Assembly (NCBI GenBank): GCA_027533385.1
Contig: JAPZUE010000044.1
Span: forward strand, 1-46,939
Direction of reading: 5' to 3'
From: Rhizobium sp.
GTDB taxonomy: Bacteria; Pseudomonadota; Alphaproteobacteria; Rhizobiales; Rhizobiaceae
Length of the DNA stretch: 46,939 bases
This document shows positions 34,700 through 44,507 of the stretch, in pieces. The notes under the pieces were generated by a model. It was not told the origin of the DNA. It saw only the letters and a list, made by a program, of their open reading frames with translations, and searched no databases. Position 1 is the first letter of the stretch. Every line of letters starts with the position of its first letter. The translations under genes and the position numbers were made by a program.

Positions 34700-35233
34700 T
34701 TAAGCTGTGCTCCTCGGCGCCCTCGGTCGGTGGTCCACCCGCGCGCTGAACTTCAAAGCGGCTGGAACCTAGCGGACTGTGCGCCGGATATAGATGTGGC
34801 CGCACGGATGACCGGGTTTGCAACATACGGACGGACTGCGGGGAGCTTTCTGATCCCGGTCCGTTCCTGGTTATGTAAACCTGTTGCAAAGACATCAAAA
34901 ACCGTACGTCAACGACAATGATATGGACCCCTCGGGATCCGATGAATGCTCGATAAAGAGCTGTTGGTGGAGAGCCACCGATGATGTGCCGACCCTGCCG
35001 GCGTGTTGAACCAGTTTCAGGAAAAAATGCGGAGACGGCAGATGAATGTCCGGTTGAACAGGCGCCAATTCCATTGTCTGAGGTTGGCAGCCGTGGCGGA
35101 AACTCTATCCCGTTTGCACTTTTATCCCTCGTGTGCCTTGTATGTTTTCTACGTCACAATAGCAAGAGCAAACGGATTTATGCCATAATGGCAGTCAATT
35201 AGGGGAGTTGCGTCATTCCGTGTGATTCCGATT

Positions 35234-35263
35234 GTCAAAGCGGTTGCAGACCGCAATTTTGAC
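35234..35263. repeat. Hairpin-forming inverted repeat
   Basis: GTCAAAGCGGT-TGCAG-ACCGC-(AAT)-TTTGAC: 11-bp stem with a 3-base bulge and 5-base loop, in the rne/amiC gap. No T-run. Could be an operator or part of a leader RNA. Confidence 0.5.
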
Positions 35264-35327
35264 GCTCAACGGGTCCCGGCAATGAAGCATGCGGCGGATA
35301 GTTAATCAAAATGGCGCGATGTGCGGC

Positions 35328-35345
35328 CTGTGATTTGTGTCACAG
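35328..35345. promoter_or_regulatory. CRP/FNR-type palindrome upstream of amiC
   Basis: CTGTGA-TTTGTG-TCACAG is a perfect palindrome matching the TGTGA-N6-TCACA consensus of CRP-family regulators, 30 bp before the amiC start codon. Which CRP/FNR-family protein would bind is not known. Confidence 0.5.
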
Positions 35346-35374
35346 ATAAGTCGCGGCCATGACGGGGGCAGGAT

Positions 35375-36637
35375 TTGACGAGAGCTTTGGCGCTGGCGGC
35401 AGGGCGAAAATGCGGGGCCTGGGTCCGAATCGTTCTGGCGACACTCCTCCTGGCAGCACCCGTTGCAATGGCCGCCGGCATGGCGCTGGCCGTGTCTGCC
35501 GAGGTGCCGGCCGACCGGCTCGTTGCGTATTCGGCGCGTATTGCCGGTGACGACGCCCGCACCCGCATCGTTCTGGATTTCGATCGCGCCCCGACGATCG
35601 AGACCCGCTATATCGCCAATCCCGATCGCATCATCGTCGACCTTCCGGCCACCGCCTTCGCCTTTGCCGAAGAGGACCTGAAGGCCACCGGCCTGTTCAG
35701 CGACATCCGCTACGGCTCGATGGATGCGACCTCGGCCCGCCTGGTGCTGACGGCGGCGCGTCCCGCCCGGCTTGCGATCGCCAAGGTCATGCCCAACGAG
35801 ACCGGTGGCGGATACCGCCTGGTGCTGGACGCCGAACTGGTGCCCGCGCAGGATTTCGCAGCCCTCGTATCGGGGCAGGGCTGGAGTGAACCGAAGCAGG
35901 CGTCCACAGCCTCCGTTCCGGTGGCGGTGTCCGCCAGCGACGAATTCGTCATCGCAATCGACGCCGGCCATGGCGGTATCGATACCGGTGCCGCCGGTGT
36001 TGCGACCAAGACGCCGGAAAAGGACATAACCCTGGCATTCGCGAAGACGCTGCATGAAAAGCTGAAGAACCAGCCCGGAGTGCGCGCCGTGATGACGCGC
36101 GACACCGACAAGTTCCTCTCGCTCTCGGAGCGCGTGCTGATCGCCCGCCAGAAGGGTGCCGACCTCCTGATTTCGCTGCATGCCGACACCTTGCGTCAGG
36201 CCGATATCCGCGGCGCGACCGTCTACACGATTTCCGACAAGGCCTCCGACCACATGGCGGCTCAGCTCGCCGAGCGTGAGAACTTCTCCGACACGATCGG
36301 CGGTGTCGAGCTGCCGACCGAAACCGAGCCAGAGGTCGGCGATATCCTGCTCGACCTCACGCGCCGCGAGACGCAGGCCTTTTCGATCGCGATGGCCCAG
36401 GCTGTCGTCGGCTCCTTCGAAGGGCAGATCTCGCTGATCAACAATCCCCACCGCCATGCCGGCTTCCGGGTGCTGCAGGCCCCCGACGTTCCCTCGATCC
36501 TGCTCGAACTGGGTTTCCTGTCGAACAAGGAAGATGAAAAGCTGCTGCTCGACCCCGCCTGGCGCGAAAGGGTGGCCGGTCTTCTGGTCGAGGCGATCAA
36601 GCGTTACCGCGAGCCGCAGCTCGCCAATGGCGGATAG
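35375..36637 (+). CDS. amiC: N-acetylmuramoyl-L-alanine amidase with AMIN domain
   Basis: 420 residues from TTG 35375 preceded by GGGGGCAGGA. Cuts the peptide from peptidoglycan during daughter-cell separation. A signal sequence (~17-43) is followed by an AMIN domain (~45-150; VAYSARIAGDDARTRIVLDF) that targets the septum, then an Amidase_3 domain with the zinc motifs VIAIDAGHGGIDTG (~190-203) and LISLHADTLRQ, and the final ILLELGFLSNKEDE. The regulatory helix seen in AmiC-type enzymes is present as a short insert. PBP1a follows. Confidence 0.92.
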   Translation: MTRALALAAGRKCGAWVRIVLATLLLAAPVAMAAGMALAVSAEVPADRLVAYSARIAGDDARTRIVLDFDRAPTIETRYIANPDRIIVDLPATAFAFAEEDLKATGLFSDIRYGSMDATSARLVLTAARPARLAIAKVMPNETGGGYRLVLDAELVPAQDFAALVSGQGWSEPKQASTASVPVAVSASDEFVIAIDAGHGGIDTGAAGVATKTPEKDITLAFAKTLHEKLKNQPGVRAVMTRDTDKFLSLSERVLIARQKGADLLISLHADTLRQADIRGATVYTISDKASDHMAAQLAERENFSDTIGGVELPTETEPEVGDILLDLTRRETQAFSIAMAQAVVGSFEGQISLINNPHRHAGFRVLQAPDVPSILLELGFLSNKEDEKLLLDPAWRERVAGLLVEAIKRYREPQLANGG

Positions 36638-36878
36638 GCAACATCTGCAAGGGGAACCTGTGGTCGGCTGAAACTTCTGCCGCTAACGGCCCTATTTTCC
36701 TCACATTGTCTCCGTTACTCCGGTGTAGATTACGCAAGGGTGAGCGATGTCGAATCGCGCTGCCCGACACGTGAAGTCCGCATGTCTTGCCATCCACCGC
36801 ATGACGTGCAAAACGCCACGGGGTGTGCGAAGCTCTTGTACAGCGCGCGGAACCTGAAGCAGAGCCGGTAGCGGAAAC

Positions 36879-39332
36879 ATGATCAGACTGATTGGATATC
36901 TCTTCGGATTGGCGTCCGTGCTGGCGCTCGGCGTCGCAGCGGTCGTCGCCGTCTATCTGAACGGGGTAACCAAGGACCTTCCGGACTATGAGGTTCTGGC
37001 CAGCTATTCACCGCCGGTGACGACCCGCATCCATGCCGGCAACGGTGCGCTCGTGGCCGAATATGCCCGCGAGCGGCGCCTCTTCCTGCCCATTCAGGCC
37101 ATCCCGGACCGCGTCAAGGCGGCCTTCCTCTCGGCCGAAGACAAGAATTTCTACAATCACCCGGGCGTCGATATCTACGGCCTCGGTCGCGCGATCCTCG
37201 TCAACGTCCAGAACCTCGGCTCCGGCCGTCGTCCGGTTGGCGCCTCAACGATCACGCAGCAGGTGGCAAAGAACTTCCTGCTCTCGTCCGACCAGACGAT
37301 GGACCGCAAGATCAAGGAAGCGATCCTGTCGTTCCGCATCGAGCAGGCCTATTCGAAGGACAAGATCCTCGAACTCTATCTGAACGAGATCTTCTTCGGT
37401 CTGAACGCCTATGGCATTGCCGGTGCAGCGCTCACCTATTTCGACAAGTCCGTCACCGAACTGACCATTGCCGAAACGGCCTATCTCGCGGCTCTCCCGA
37501 AGGGCCCGAACAACTATCATCCCTTCCGCCGGACCGAAGCTGCTCTTGAGCGCCGCAACTGGGTCATCGACCGCATGGTCGAAAACGGCTTTGTCGCCCG
37601 GGAAGAGGGCGAGGAAGCCAAGAAGCAGCCGCTCGGCGTGAACCTGCGCCGCTCGGGCTCGTCGCTCTTCGCATCCGACTATTTCGCCGAGGAAGTCCGC
37701 CGCCAGATCATCGAGAAATATGGCGACAAGGCGCTCTATGAAGGCGGCCTGTCTGTCCGGACCTCGCTGGATCCGCAGATGCAGATCGCGGCCCGCAAGG
37801 CGCTGCAGTCGGCACTGCTCACCTATGACCAGCGCCGTGGCTTCCGCGGCCCGATCAAGCAGATCCCGCTGGAAGGCGACTGGGGTGTTCCGCTCGCTGA
37901 AATTCCGGCTCTCAGCGATGTGCCGGAATGGAAGGTTGCCGTCGTGCTCGACGTCGCCTCCGACGGCGTCGATATCGGCCTGCAGCCCGCCAAGGAAGCC
38001 GGCGGCAAGGTCGTGGCCGAGCGTGTCCGCGGTCGCATCGCGCCCGACAACATGGAATGGGCCTTCCGCTCCGCCACGGGCGATCGCAAGTCGAGCAAGT
38101 CGCCGGTTGGTGTGCTGAACCCCGGCGATGTCGTCTATGTCGAAGCTCTGGAGGAAGGGTCGAGCGCCTATCGTCTGCGCCAGCTGCCGAAGGTCCAGGG
38201 CGGTCTCGTCGCCATGGACCCGCATACCGGCCGTGTTCTGGCGCTGGCCGGTGGCTTCTCCTACGCCCAGTCCGAATTCAACCGCGCGACCCAGGCAATG
38301 CGTCAGCCCGGTTCGTCCTTCAAGCCCTTCGTCTATGCGGCAGCGCTCGATACCGGCTACACGCCGGCCTCGGTCATCATGGACGCGCCGGTCGAATTCG
38401 TCTCGGGTGGCCAGGTCTGGCGTCCGCAGAACTATGGTGGCGGTGCAGCGGGTCCGCAGACCCTTCGCCTGGGCATCGAGAAGTCGCGTAACCTGATGAC
38501 GGTTCGCCTCGCCAACGACATGGGCATGAACCTCGTTGCCGAATACGCCGAACGGTTCGGCGTCTACGACAAGATGAACCCGGTGCTGGCCATGTCGCTC
38601 GGTTCGGGTGAAACCACCATCATGCGCATGGTTTCCGCCTATGCCGTCTTCGCCAATGGCGGCAAGCAGATCAAGCCGACGCTCATCGACCGTATCCAGG
38701 ATCGCCATGGCAAGACGATCTTCCGTCATGAGGACCGGATCTGCGAGTCGTGCAACGCCGAGCGCTACACAGGCCAGGAAGAACCTGTGGTCGTCGACAA
38801 CCGCCAGCAGGTTCTCGATCCGATGACGGCTTATCAGATCACCTCGATGATGGAAGGCGTCGTCACCCGTGGTACGGCTGCGGGCAAGATCAAGCTTGAC
38901 CGCCCGGTGGCGGGCAAGACGGGGACGTCGAATGATGAACGCGACGCCTGGTTCGTCGGCTATACGCCGGACCTCGTCGCCGGCGTCTATATCGGCTTCG
39001 ACCAGCCGGCACCGATGGGCCGTGGTTCGACCGGTGGCTCGCTTGCTGCTCCCGTGTTCAACGACTTCATGCAGATGGCGACAGCCAACACGCCGCCCGG
39101 CCAGTTCTTCGTGCCCGCCGGCATGAGCTTCATCGCCGTCAACCGCACCACCGGCATGTTCGCGCTGGAAGGCGAGCCCGACACGATCATCGAGGCCTTC
39201 AAGCCCGGCACGGGTCCCGCCGACACGCTGTCGATCATCGGCATGGAAGGCTACGCGCCGCCGGAGGAAATCCTGCGTGACTCGCCGCAGGCCAACCAGG
39301 CCGTGACCTCCGGTTCCGGCGGCCTGTTCTGA
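36879..39332 (+). CDS. mrcA: Penicillin-binding protein 1A (bifunctional class A)
   Basis: 817 residues. One N-terminal membrane helix (~7-27). GT51 glycosyltransferase with FLSAEDKNFYNHPGVD (catalytic Glu87) and GASTITQQVAKNFLL. An OB-like insert typical of PBP1A is found around 300-400, then a transpeptidase with SSFK (Ser479), the SxN motif SRN and KTGTS (Lys680). It polymerises and cross-links peptidoglycan in the periplasm. It lies 241 bp after amiC; that gap contains nothing recognised. Confidence 0.96.
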   Translation: MIRLIGYLFGLASVLALGVAAVVAVYLNGVTKDLPDYEVLASYSPPVTTRIHAGNGALVAEYARERRLFLPIQAIPDRVKAAFLSAEDKNFYNHPGVDIYGLGRAILVNVQNLGSGRRPVGASTITQQVAKNFLLSSDQTMDRKIKEAILSFRIEQAYSKDKILELYLNEIFFGLNAYGIAGAALTYFDKSVTELTIAETAYLAALPKGPNNYHPFRRTEAALERRNWVIDRMVENGFVAREEGEEAKKQPLGVNLRRSGSSLFASDYFAEEVRRQIIEKYGDKALYEGGLSVRTSLDPQMQIAARKALQSALLTYDQRRGFRGPIKQIPLEGDWGVPLAEIPALSDVPEWKVAVVLDVASDGVDIGLQPAKEAGGKVVAERVRGRIAPDNMEWAFRSATGDRKSSKSPVGVLNPGDVVYVEALEEGSSAYRLRQLPKVQGGLVAMDPHTGRVLALAGGFSYAQSEFNRATQAMRQPGSSFKPFVYAAALDTGYTPASVIMDAPVEFVSGGQVWRPQNYGGGAAGPQTLRLGIEKSRNLMTVRLANDMGMNLVAEYAERFGVYDKMNPVLAMSLGSGETTIMRMVSAYAVFANGGKQIKPTLIDRIQDRHGKTIFRHEDRICESCNAERYTGQEEPVVVDNRQQVLDPMTAYQITSMMEGVVTRGTAAGKIKLDRPVAGKTGTSNDERDAWFVGYTPDLVAGVYIGFDQPAPMGRGSTGGSLAAPVFNDFMQMATANTPPGQFFVPAGMSFIAVNRTTGMFALEGEPDTIIEAFKPGTGPADTLSIIGMEGYAPPEEILRDSPQANQAVTSGSGGLF

Positions 39333-39434
39333 TCCATCCCGCGCTTCCTGGCACCCGGCTCTTTACATCAGGGCCGGGCGCAACTATGCGAGAGGCCGGA
39401 TTTTCACCAGTTTCAGAGGTTGAGAACGCAACGC

Positions 39435-40563
39435 ATGCGCAATGAAATCGAGAATGTCGTCGACGAAATCAAGCAGGCCATAAGCCTGCTGAGGAGGCAT
39501 CTTTGACTGGGACCAGGCGATAAGACGACTGGACTGGTTGAACAACAAGGCAGAGGACCCGAACCTCTGGAACGATGCCCAGGAAGCCCAGAAGCTGATG
39601 CGCGAGCGCCAGCAGCTGGATGACAGCATCAATGGCGTAAAACGCCTCGAGCAGCAGATGAACGACAACATCGAGCTGATCGAGATGGGCGAGGAAGAGG
39701 GCGACGAAACCGTCGTCAAGGACGCCGAGGACCAGCTGAAGGCGCTGAAGACCGAAGCGGCCCGCCGCCAGGTCGAGGCCATGCTGTCGGGCGAAGCTGA
39801 CGGCAACGACACCTATGTCGAAGTCCATTCCGGTGCCGGCGGCACCGAGAGCCAGGACTGGGCCAACATGCTCCTGCGCATGTATACCCGCTGGGCCGAA
39901 CGCTCCGGCTTCAAGGTCGAGGTGCTGGAAGTGCATGACGGCGAAGAAGCCGGCATCAAGTCCGCGACCATCCTGGTCAAGGGCCACAATGCCTATGGCT
40001 GGATGAAGACCGAATCGGGCGTGCATCGCCTGGTGCGCATCTCGCCCTACGATTCGAACGCCCGTCGCCACACGTCCTTCTCGTCGATCTGGGTCTATCC
40101 GGTGGTCGACGACTCGATCAACATCGAGATCAACGAAAGCGACTGCCGCATCGATACCTATCGTTCGTCGGGCGCCGGCGGCCAGCACGTCAACACGACC
40201 GACTCGGCCGTGCGCATCACCCATATCCCGACCGGGATTGCGGTTGCCTGCCAGCAGGAACGCTCGCAGCACAAGAACCGCGCCAAGGCCTGGGACATGC
40301 TGCGCGCACGTCTCTACGAGGTCGAGCTGAAGAAGCGCGAAGAAGCCGCCAATGCCGAAGCCGCCTCGAAGACGGATATCGGCTGGGGCCACCAGATCCG
40401 CTCCTACGTGCTGCAGCCCTACCAGCTGGTCAAGGACCTGCGCACTGGCGTCGAAAGCACCGATCCGGATAGCGTCCTGAACGGTGAGCTGAACGAGTTC
40501 ATGGAAGCAGCTCTCGCCCACCGCATCAGCGGCAAGGCCTCGGAAGTCTCTGATATCGACTGA
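39435..40563 (+). CDS. prfB: Peptide chain release factor 2, with +1 programmed frameshift
   Basis: Recognises UGA and UAA. Frame 0 runs ATG 39435 to CTT at 39501-39503 and then meets UGA (39504-39506). Shifting +1 over CUU-UGA-C continues GAC TGG GAC CAG from 39505 to the stop at 40563, giving 375 residues, the normal RF2 length. The stimulatory Shine-Dalgarno-like AGGAGG lies at 39492-39497, as in the E. coli site. Visible motifs include [15 protein letters not shown] with the catalytic GGQ. The arrangement lets RF2 level control its own synthesis. Confidence 0.96.
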
Positions 40564-40595
40564 TCGGCCCGACCGATTGCATCACGACAAAAAAC

Positions 40596-40625
40596 AGGCG
40601 GAGCGTCCAGGCGTTCCGCCTTTTT
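40596..40625. terminator. Terminator after prfB, probably bidirectional
   Basis: AGGCGGA-CG...CG-TCCGCCT-type stem followed by TTTTT on the plus strand and preceded by an A-run, so it can also end the leftward nadK-periplasmic protein transcript. Confidence 0.85.
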
Positions 40626-40643
40626 CGTACTGCGCTCTTTGCC

Positions 40644-41120
40644 TCAGTTGCTCGCGCGTTCTACCCTGATATCGCCGAGCTCGTCGATCAGCACGGTCCA
40701 TTCCTCGACGCGGTCGGTGTCGGGCGACGTCTTCAGATACACCGTAGCGAAGAAGCCGGGTGTCGCGGCAACGCCCGTCATGCTTTCCGGGCGGATGCCT
40801 GTCACATAGGGCTTGATCGCGGCGAACTCCTCAAGCTCGACGCTCTCGACCAGCCTGAGACCTTCAGCGCCGGAGGCGACCATCTGCAGGTAGATGCGCG
40901 CCGTCCGGTCGGGCTGGCGGATGGCGACGAGCTTGTAATAGCCGCGCTCCCCGGCTTGCACCGCCGTCTCGGCTCCCGTCACCCCTTCGGTACTCGATTC
41001 CCAATAGCCGCCGCTGATGACGAAGGTTGCCGTGACCGGCAGTTCACCGATCTCGTCCGCACGCACGGGAGACGAAAGGGCCAGAGCAACAAGCAGGGCA
41101 GCCGAGGTGACAACCTTCAT
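40644..41120 (-). CDS. Periplasmic protein of unknown function
   Basis: 158 residues from the ATG at 41120, signal peptide MKVVTSAALLVALALSSPVRA. The mature protein is strand-rich (VTATFVISGGYWESS, YYKLVAIRQPDRTARIYLQM, WTVLIDELGDIRVERAS) with no cysteine after the signal. No family recognised. It begins 7 bp after nadK and is co-transcribed with it. Confidence 0.75.
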   Translation of the reverse strand: MKVVTSAALLVALALSSPVRADEIGELPVTATFVISGGYWESSTEGVTGAETAVQAGERGYYKLVAIRQPDRTARIYLQMVASGAEGLRLVESVELEEFAAIKPYVTGIRPESMTGVAATPGFFATVYLKTSPDTDRVEEWTVLIDELGDIRVERASN

Positions 41121-41127
41121 GGGAACC

Positions 41128-41901
41128 TCAATCGGAAAACTGTTCGGCAATGATCCGGTCGGACCACGAACGGTCGGGGTCTGACAGGATCCGTGCTGTG
41201 GTATCTTCTGACTGTGAAATTTCCACCCTCAGCACCGATTTGACCTCAGTATGGTCGGCAACGGCATTGACCGGCCTCTTCTCCGGTTCGAGCACTTCCA
41301 GAACCACGGTCACCTTGTCCGGCAGCAGCGCCCCGCGCCAGCGCCTCGGACGGAAGGGGCTGACCGGCGTCAGCGCCAGAAGCGGCGCCTCGAGCGGCAG
41401 GATCGGGCCATGGGCCGAGAGATTGTAGGCGGTCGATCCGACGGGGGTCGCCACCATCAGTCCGTCGCAGATCAGTTCCTCCAGTCGAACCTGACCGTCC
41501 ACCAGCACACGCAGTTTCGCCGCCTGGTAGGACTGGCGCAGCACCGACACTTCATTGATGGCAAGCGCGAAGGAGATTGATCCATCGGCATTGCTGGTGG
41601 TCATTTTCAACGGATGGAACTCGTTCTCGACAGCCACCGAAATCCGCTCCGGGAGATTGTCGGTCGAATAGTCGTTCATCAGGAAACCGACGGACCCGCG
41701 ATTCATGCCATAGATCAGCTTGCCGGTATTCATCGTGTCATGCAGCGTCTGCAGCATGAAGCCATCGCCGCCAAGCGCCACGATGACATCGGCATCAGCA
41801 GGTTCGGTATGGCCGTAGAGACGAATCAGCTCGGCACGCGAAGCCTGGGCTTCGTCCGTGTTGGAGGCGATGAAGGCGAGCGACCGGAACGTGCGAGACA
41901 T
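41128..41901 (-). CDS. nadK: NAD kinase
   Basis: 257 residues from ATG 41901. Phosphorylates NAD to NADP. The GGDGFMLQTLH motif (~44-54), NRGSVGFLMND, the conserved NE in AINEVSVLRQS and the PVGSTAYNLSAHGPIL stretch (~158-173) are diagnostic. The short N-terminus is usual for alphaproteobacterial forms. Confidence 0.95.
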   Translation of the reverse strand: MSRTFRSLAFIASNTDEAQASRAELIRLYGHTEPADADVIVALGGDGFMLQTLHDTMNTGKLIYGMNRGSVGFLMNDYSTDNLPERISVAVENEFHPLKMTTSNADGSISFALAINEVSVLRQSYQAAKLRVLVDGQVRLEELICDGLMVATPVGSTAYNLSAHGPILPLEAPLLALTPVSPFRPRRWRGALLPDKVTVVLEVLEPEKRPVNAVADHTEVKSVLRVEISQSEDTTARILSDPDRSWSDRIIAEQFSD

Positions 41902-42095
41902 GGCGAGCCCTGATGAAATGTCGCCAAGTGGTACATGACAAATACCTGTAACCACAAGAGGTTTCGCCCCGGAATCGGTTCGGTTCCGGGTCCCGTGACT
42001 GGGCGCCCGCCGGCGTGCTTATTCACCATCTGTGCTAACCGTCCGCCGATTTTTTGCTTTACCGCAAACCGATTTCCGCCTAAACACCGGCCACT

Positions 42096-42171
<76 letters not shown>

Positions 42172-42254
42172 CTTCTCATCACATCATCGTTTTTGCCATT
42201 GTCCTTTGCGGCAGTTCTTTGGCATGGTCTCCGCCGACAGCCGAGGGAGACCTG

Positions 42255-43229
42255 ATGCGCGAGACCTTTTATGCCGGCCTTGTTGTGGCCGCGACTGCTC
42301 TGTTCCTGCTGCCGGCCGAAAGCCGGGCCGCTGACATTAAATATGCCTGCGAAGACGGCACGGTTCTGGCAGTCGCGTTCAGCGAGGCCGTCGCCGCCAT
42401 CACCATCCCCGATGGCTCAAAGTTCTCGCTGCCGCAGCAGCAGGCCGCCAGCGGCTTCTGGTATTCCGACGGTCGTTACGAGATTCGTGGCAAGGGCGAG
42501 GAGTTGCAGTTTGCCATCGGCCGCATGGCGCCGGTCACCTGCCGCAATGCAGGCGAGGATACGGGCCAGTTCGACCGTGCCACGCGTGCCGAGGTCGAGC
42601 TTGCCGAATCTGACACCGGCTTCGACAGGAAGGGCAAGCTGACCTGCCTGCGTTATCCCAATTTCGCCCTGAAGGAACTCGATCTGGGCGAGAAGGGTGC
42701 CGCCGGTATCTTTATCGCTTCGTCGGAAGGACCCTGCCAGCTCAATCCGACGCTCGACCGCAAGATCGAAGACGATACCGCCGGCTATCTCTGGGGGGCG
42801 GTTGGCCCTTACGCCTTCTTCCGCGGCGCCGACGGCTGGAACGGCGGCATGCCCTTCGTCGTCTACGACGCCCGCACCGGTACGCGGCTGATGGAGGATG
42901 TGATCGCCGGTGAGTTCTCGCTTCTGTCTCTGGCCGGAGAAGAGCTCACTTTGCGCTACCGCCGTACTTTCGCAGCCTCCTGCTCGCTGCTCGCCGCGCC
43001 CGATACCTGTGCGGCAACCATCCGCCAGGAACTTGGTCTCGCCGCCGATCGCCCCCTGCCGGACTGCCGCCCCGCCTATCAGCCGGCCATCGACGCCGAT
43101 CCCAATGCCGCCAAGGATATCGAGGCATGGCCGAGCGTCATCGACTATCCCGTCGAGCGCAAGCTTTCGGCATCCGGAACCACCTTCGTGGCTGCCGATG
43201 GCGATCTCACCTGCCGCCCGGCGATGTGA
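42255..43229 (+). CDS. Secreted protein with N-terminal MliC (lysozyme inhibitor) domain
   Basis: 324 residues from ATG 42255 with GAGGGAGA upstream. The open frame extends back into the tRNA but is not coding there. Signal peptide (FYAGLVVAATALFLLPAESR). Residues ~30-95 match MliC: YACEDGTVLAVAFSEA, AITIPDGSKFSLPQQQAASG, FWYSDGRYEIRGKGEELQF ending in VTC. MliC proteins inhibit C-type lysozyme. The remaining ~225 residues, with several cysteines (LTCLRYPNF, GPCQLNPT, ASCSLLAAPDTCAAT), form an unrecognised second part far longer than typical MliC proteins. Confidence 0.8.
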   Translation: MRETFYAGLVVAATALFLLPAESRAADIKYACEDGTVLAVAFSEAVAAITIPDGSKFSLPQQQAASGFWYSDGRYEIRGKGEELQFAIGRMAPVTCRNAGEDTGQFDRATRAEVELAESDTGFDRKGKLTCLRYPNFALKELDLGEKGAAGIFIASSEGPCQLNPTLDRKIEDDTAGYLWGAVGPYAFFRGADGWNGGMPFVVYDARTGTRLMEDVIAGEFSLLSLAGEELTLRYRRTFAASCSLLAAPDTCAATIRQELGLAADRPLPDCRPAYQPAIDADPNAAKDIEAWPSVIDYPVERKLSASGTTFVAADGDLTCRPAM

Positions 43230-43254
43230 CGGGACGGCAGGGGCAGGCCCGACA

Positions 43255-44469
43255 TCAGTCCTCGGCGTCGAGCCTTGCTGCCTCCTGGATGTCGCGCAAG
43301 AGATCGGGCAGGGCACTTTGCACCCGGTTCCAGCTCGGCATGAAGGGTGTCGCGTTGGGATTGTCGAGATAGACCTGGCCCGCCTCGATCAGGTTCGCCG
43401 CAAACAGCTCCACCGCCTGCTCCTCGCGATGCCGGTCGGTCGTCAGCCCGTTCATGCGTGCGTCGTGGTAGTAGGTCTCCACCAGATCGAGCGCCGTTCG
43501 GTAATAGGTCGCCTTCAGCGTCCGGAAAGAGTCATTGCCGAACACCACGCCATCGGTCGCCAGCTTGCGGTAAAGCGCCTTGGTGATGTCGATCGACATG
43601 CGCGACAGGCCTTTGGCCGCATCTTCCGGCGAGAGCGGCTGATGCTTGTGGTCATGGGCATCGGCAATATCCACCTGGCAGATCGCGTGGTTGGAATAAT
43701 TGCGCCAGAGCTCTGACAGTACCCCGATCTCCAGCCCCCAGTCGGAGGGGATTCGGATGTCCGAAAGGATCTGCGTCTGCATCGCGAATTCGCCGGCCAG
43801 CGGATAACGGAAGGCCTTCAGGTAATCGATATAGGGGTGGTGACCGATCACCTTTTCCAGGCTGAGCAGCAGCGGCGTCACCAGAAGGCGGGTGACGCGG
43901 CCATTCAGTGACCGGTCGGCGATGCGCGGATAATAGCCCTTGGAAAAGACGTAAGGGAAACGCGGATTGGCGACGGGATAGACGAGCCGCGCCAGCATGT
44001 CGCGCGAATAGGTGGTGATATCGCAGTCATGCAGGGCAACCACGCCGGCCTGACGCGCGGCCAGCACATAGCCCATGCAGAACCAGACATTGCGGCCCTT
44101 TCCCGGCTGATCGGGCGACAGGTTCTCCGCCTTCAGCTTCTCGTCGACGGCGCGCATGCGTGGCCCGTCATGCCAGAGAATGGTGTGCTTCTGCGGCAGG
44201 CGAGAGAAATACTGTTTGGCGTGTTTGAACTGCGCTTCGTCTGCCTGGTCGAGGCCGATGACGATTTCGGCGATATAGGGCGCCTGCGAGAGTTCGGAGA
44301 CGATGTGCTCAAGTGCGGGGGCTTCAAGCTCGGAATAGAGCGATGGCAGGATCAGCGTGATCGGTCGCGAGGCGGAAAAGACGGTAAGCTCCTTCTCCAT
44401 CCGCTCCAGCGAGCGCTCCCTGAGATTGTGCAGGGTGGCAACCACGCCGTTCTGGTGAAAATCCGCCAT
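43255..44469 (-). CDS. gpgS: Glucosyl-3-phosphoglycerate synthase-like glycosyltransferase
   Basis: 404 residues from ATG 44469 with AAAGGAA upstream. GT81-like fold: ITLILPSLYSELEAPALEHI, the DxD metal site in VVALHDCDITTYSRDM (~150), NPRFPYVFSKGYYPRI and the acceptor segment GEFAMQTQILSDIRIPSDWG. This family joins NDP-glucose to 3-phosphoglycerate. The gene upstream encodes a HAD phosphatase of the mannosyl/glucosyl-3-phosphoglycerate phosphatase family, so together they would make glucosylglycerate, a compatible solute. The sugar (glucose or mannose) is not proven by sequence. Confidence 0.8.
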   Translation of the reverse strand: MADFHQNGVVATLHNLRERSLERMEKELTVFSASRPITLILPSLYSELEAPALEHIVSELSQAPYIAEIVIGLDQADEAQFKHAKQYFSRLPQKHTILWHDGPRMRAVDEKLKAENLSPDQPGKGRNVWFCMGYVLAARQAGVVALHDCDITTYSRDMLARLVYPVANPRFPYVFSKGYYPRIADRSLNGRVTRLLVTPLLLSLEKVIGHHPYIDYLKAFRYPLAGEFAMQTQILSDIRIPSDWGLEIGVLSELWRNYSNHAICQVDIADAHDHKHQPLSPEDAAKGLSRMSIDITKALYRKLATDGVVFGNDSFRTLKATYYRTALDLVETYYHDARMNGLTTDRHREEQAVELFAANLIEAGQVYLDNPNATPFMPSWNRVQSALPDLLRDIQEAARLDAED

Positions 44470-44507
44470 GTCTATTCCTTTCGTCAAGGGAGCCGGTTGC
44501 GGCCGGC

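Larger units (their letters stand above)
34700..35374. other. Divergent intergenic region rne / amiC
   Basis: 675 bp without a convincing gene; a 73-codon open frame at 34981-35202 has no family and no clear ribosome site. It must hold the promoters of rne (leftward) and amiC (rightward). Two symmetrical elements are listed separately (35234-35263, 35328-35345), and a GGTGGAGAGCCACC hairpin lies near 34966. A long rne leader could serve autoregulation as in E. coli, but no conserved rne leader structure was recognised. Confidence 0.5.

Noticed and set aside
32705..34921. 738-codon open frame antisense to rne
   Set aside because: Mirror of the GC-rich rne codons; His/Arg/Asp-rich low-complexity product without any family. 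rne is unmistakable.
34981..35202. 73-codon open frame between rne and amiC
   Set aside because: No family, no ribosome site, and a second overlapping frame is equally open.
37245..38729. 494-codon open frame antisense to PBP1A
   Set aside because: Shadow of the PBP1A gene; no recognisable protein.
40956..41153. Rightward 65-codon frame opposite the nadK/periplasmic gene junction
   Set aside because: Antisense to the signal peptide region of a real gene; no supporting features.
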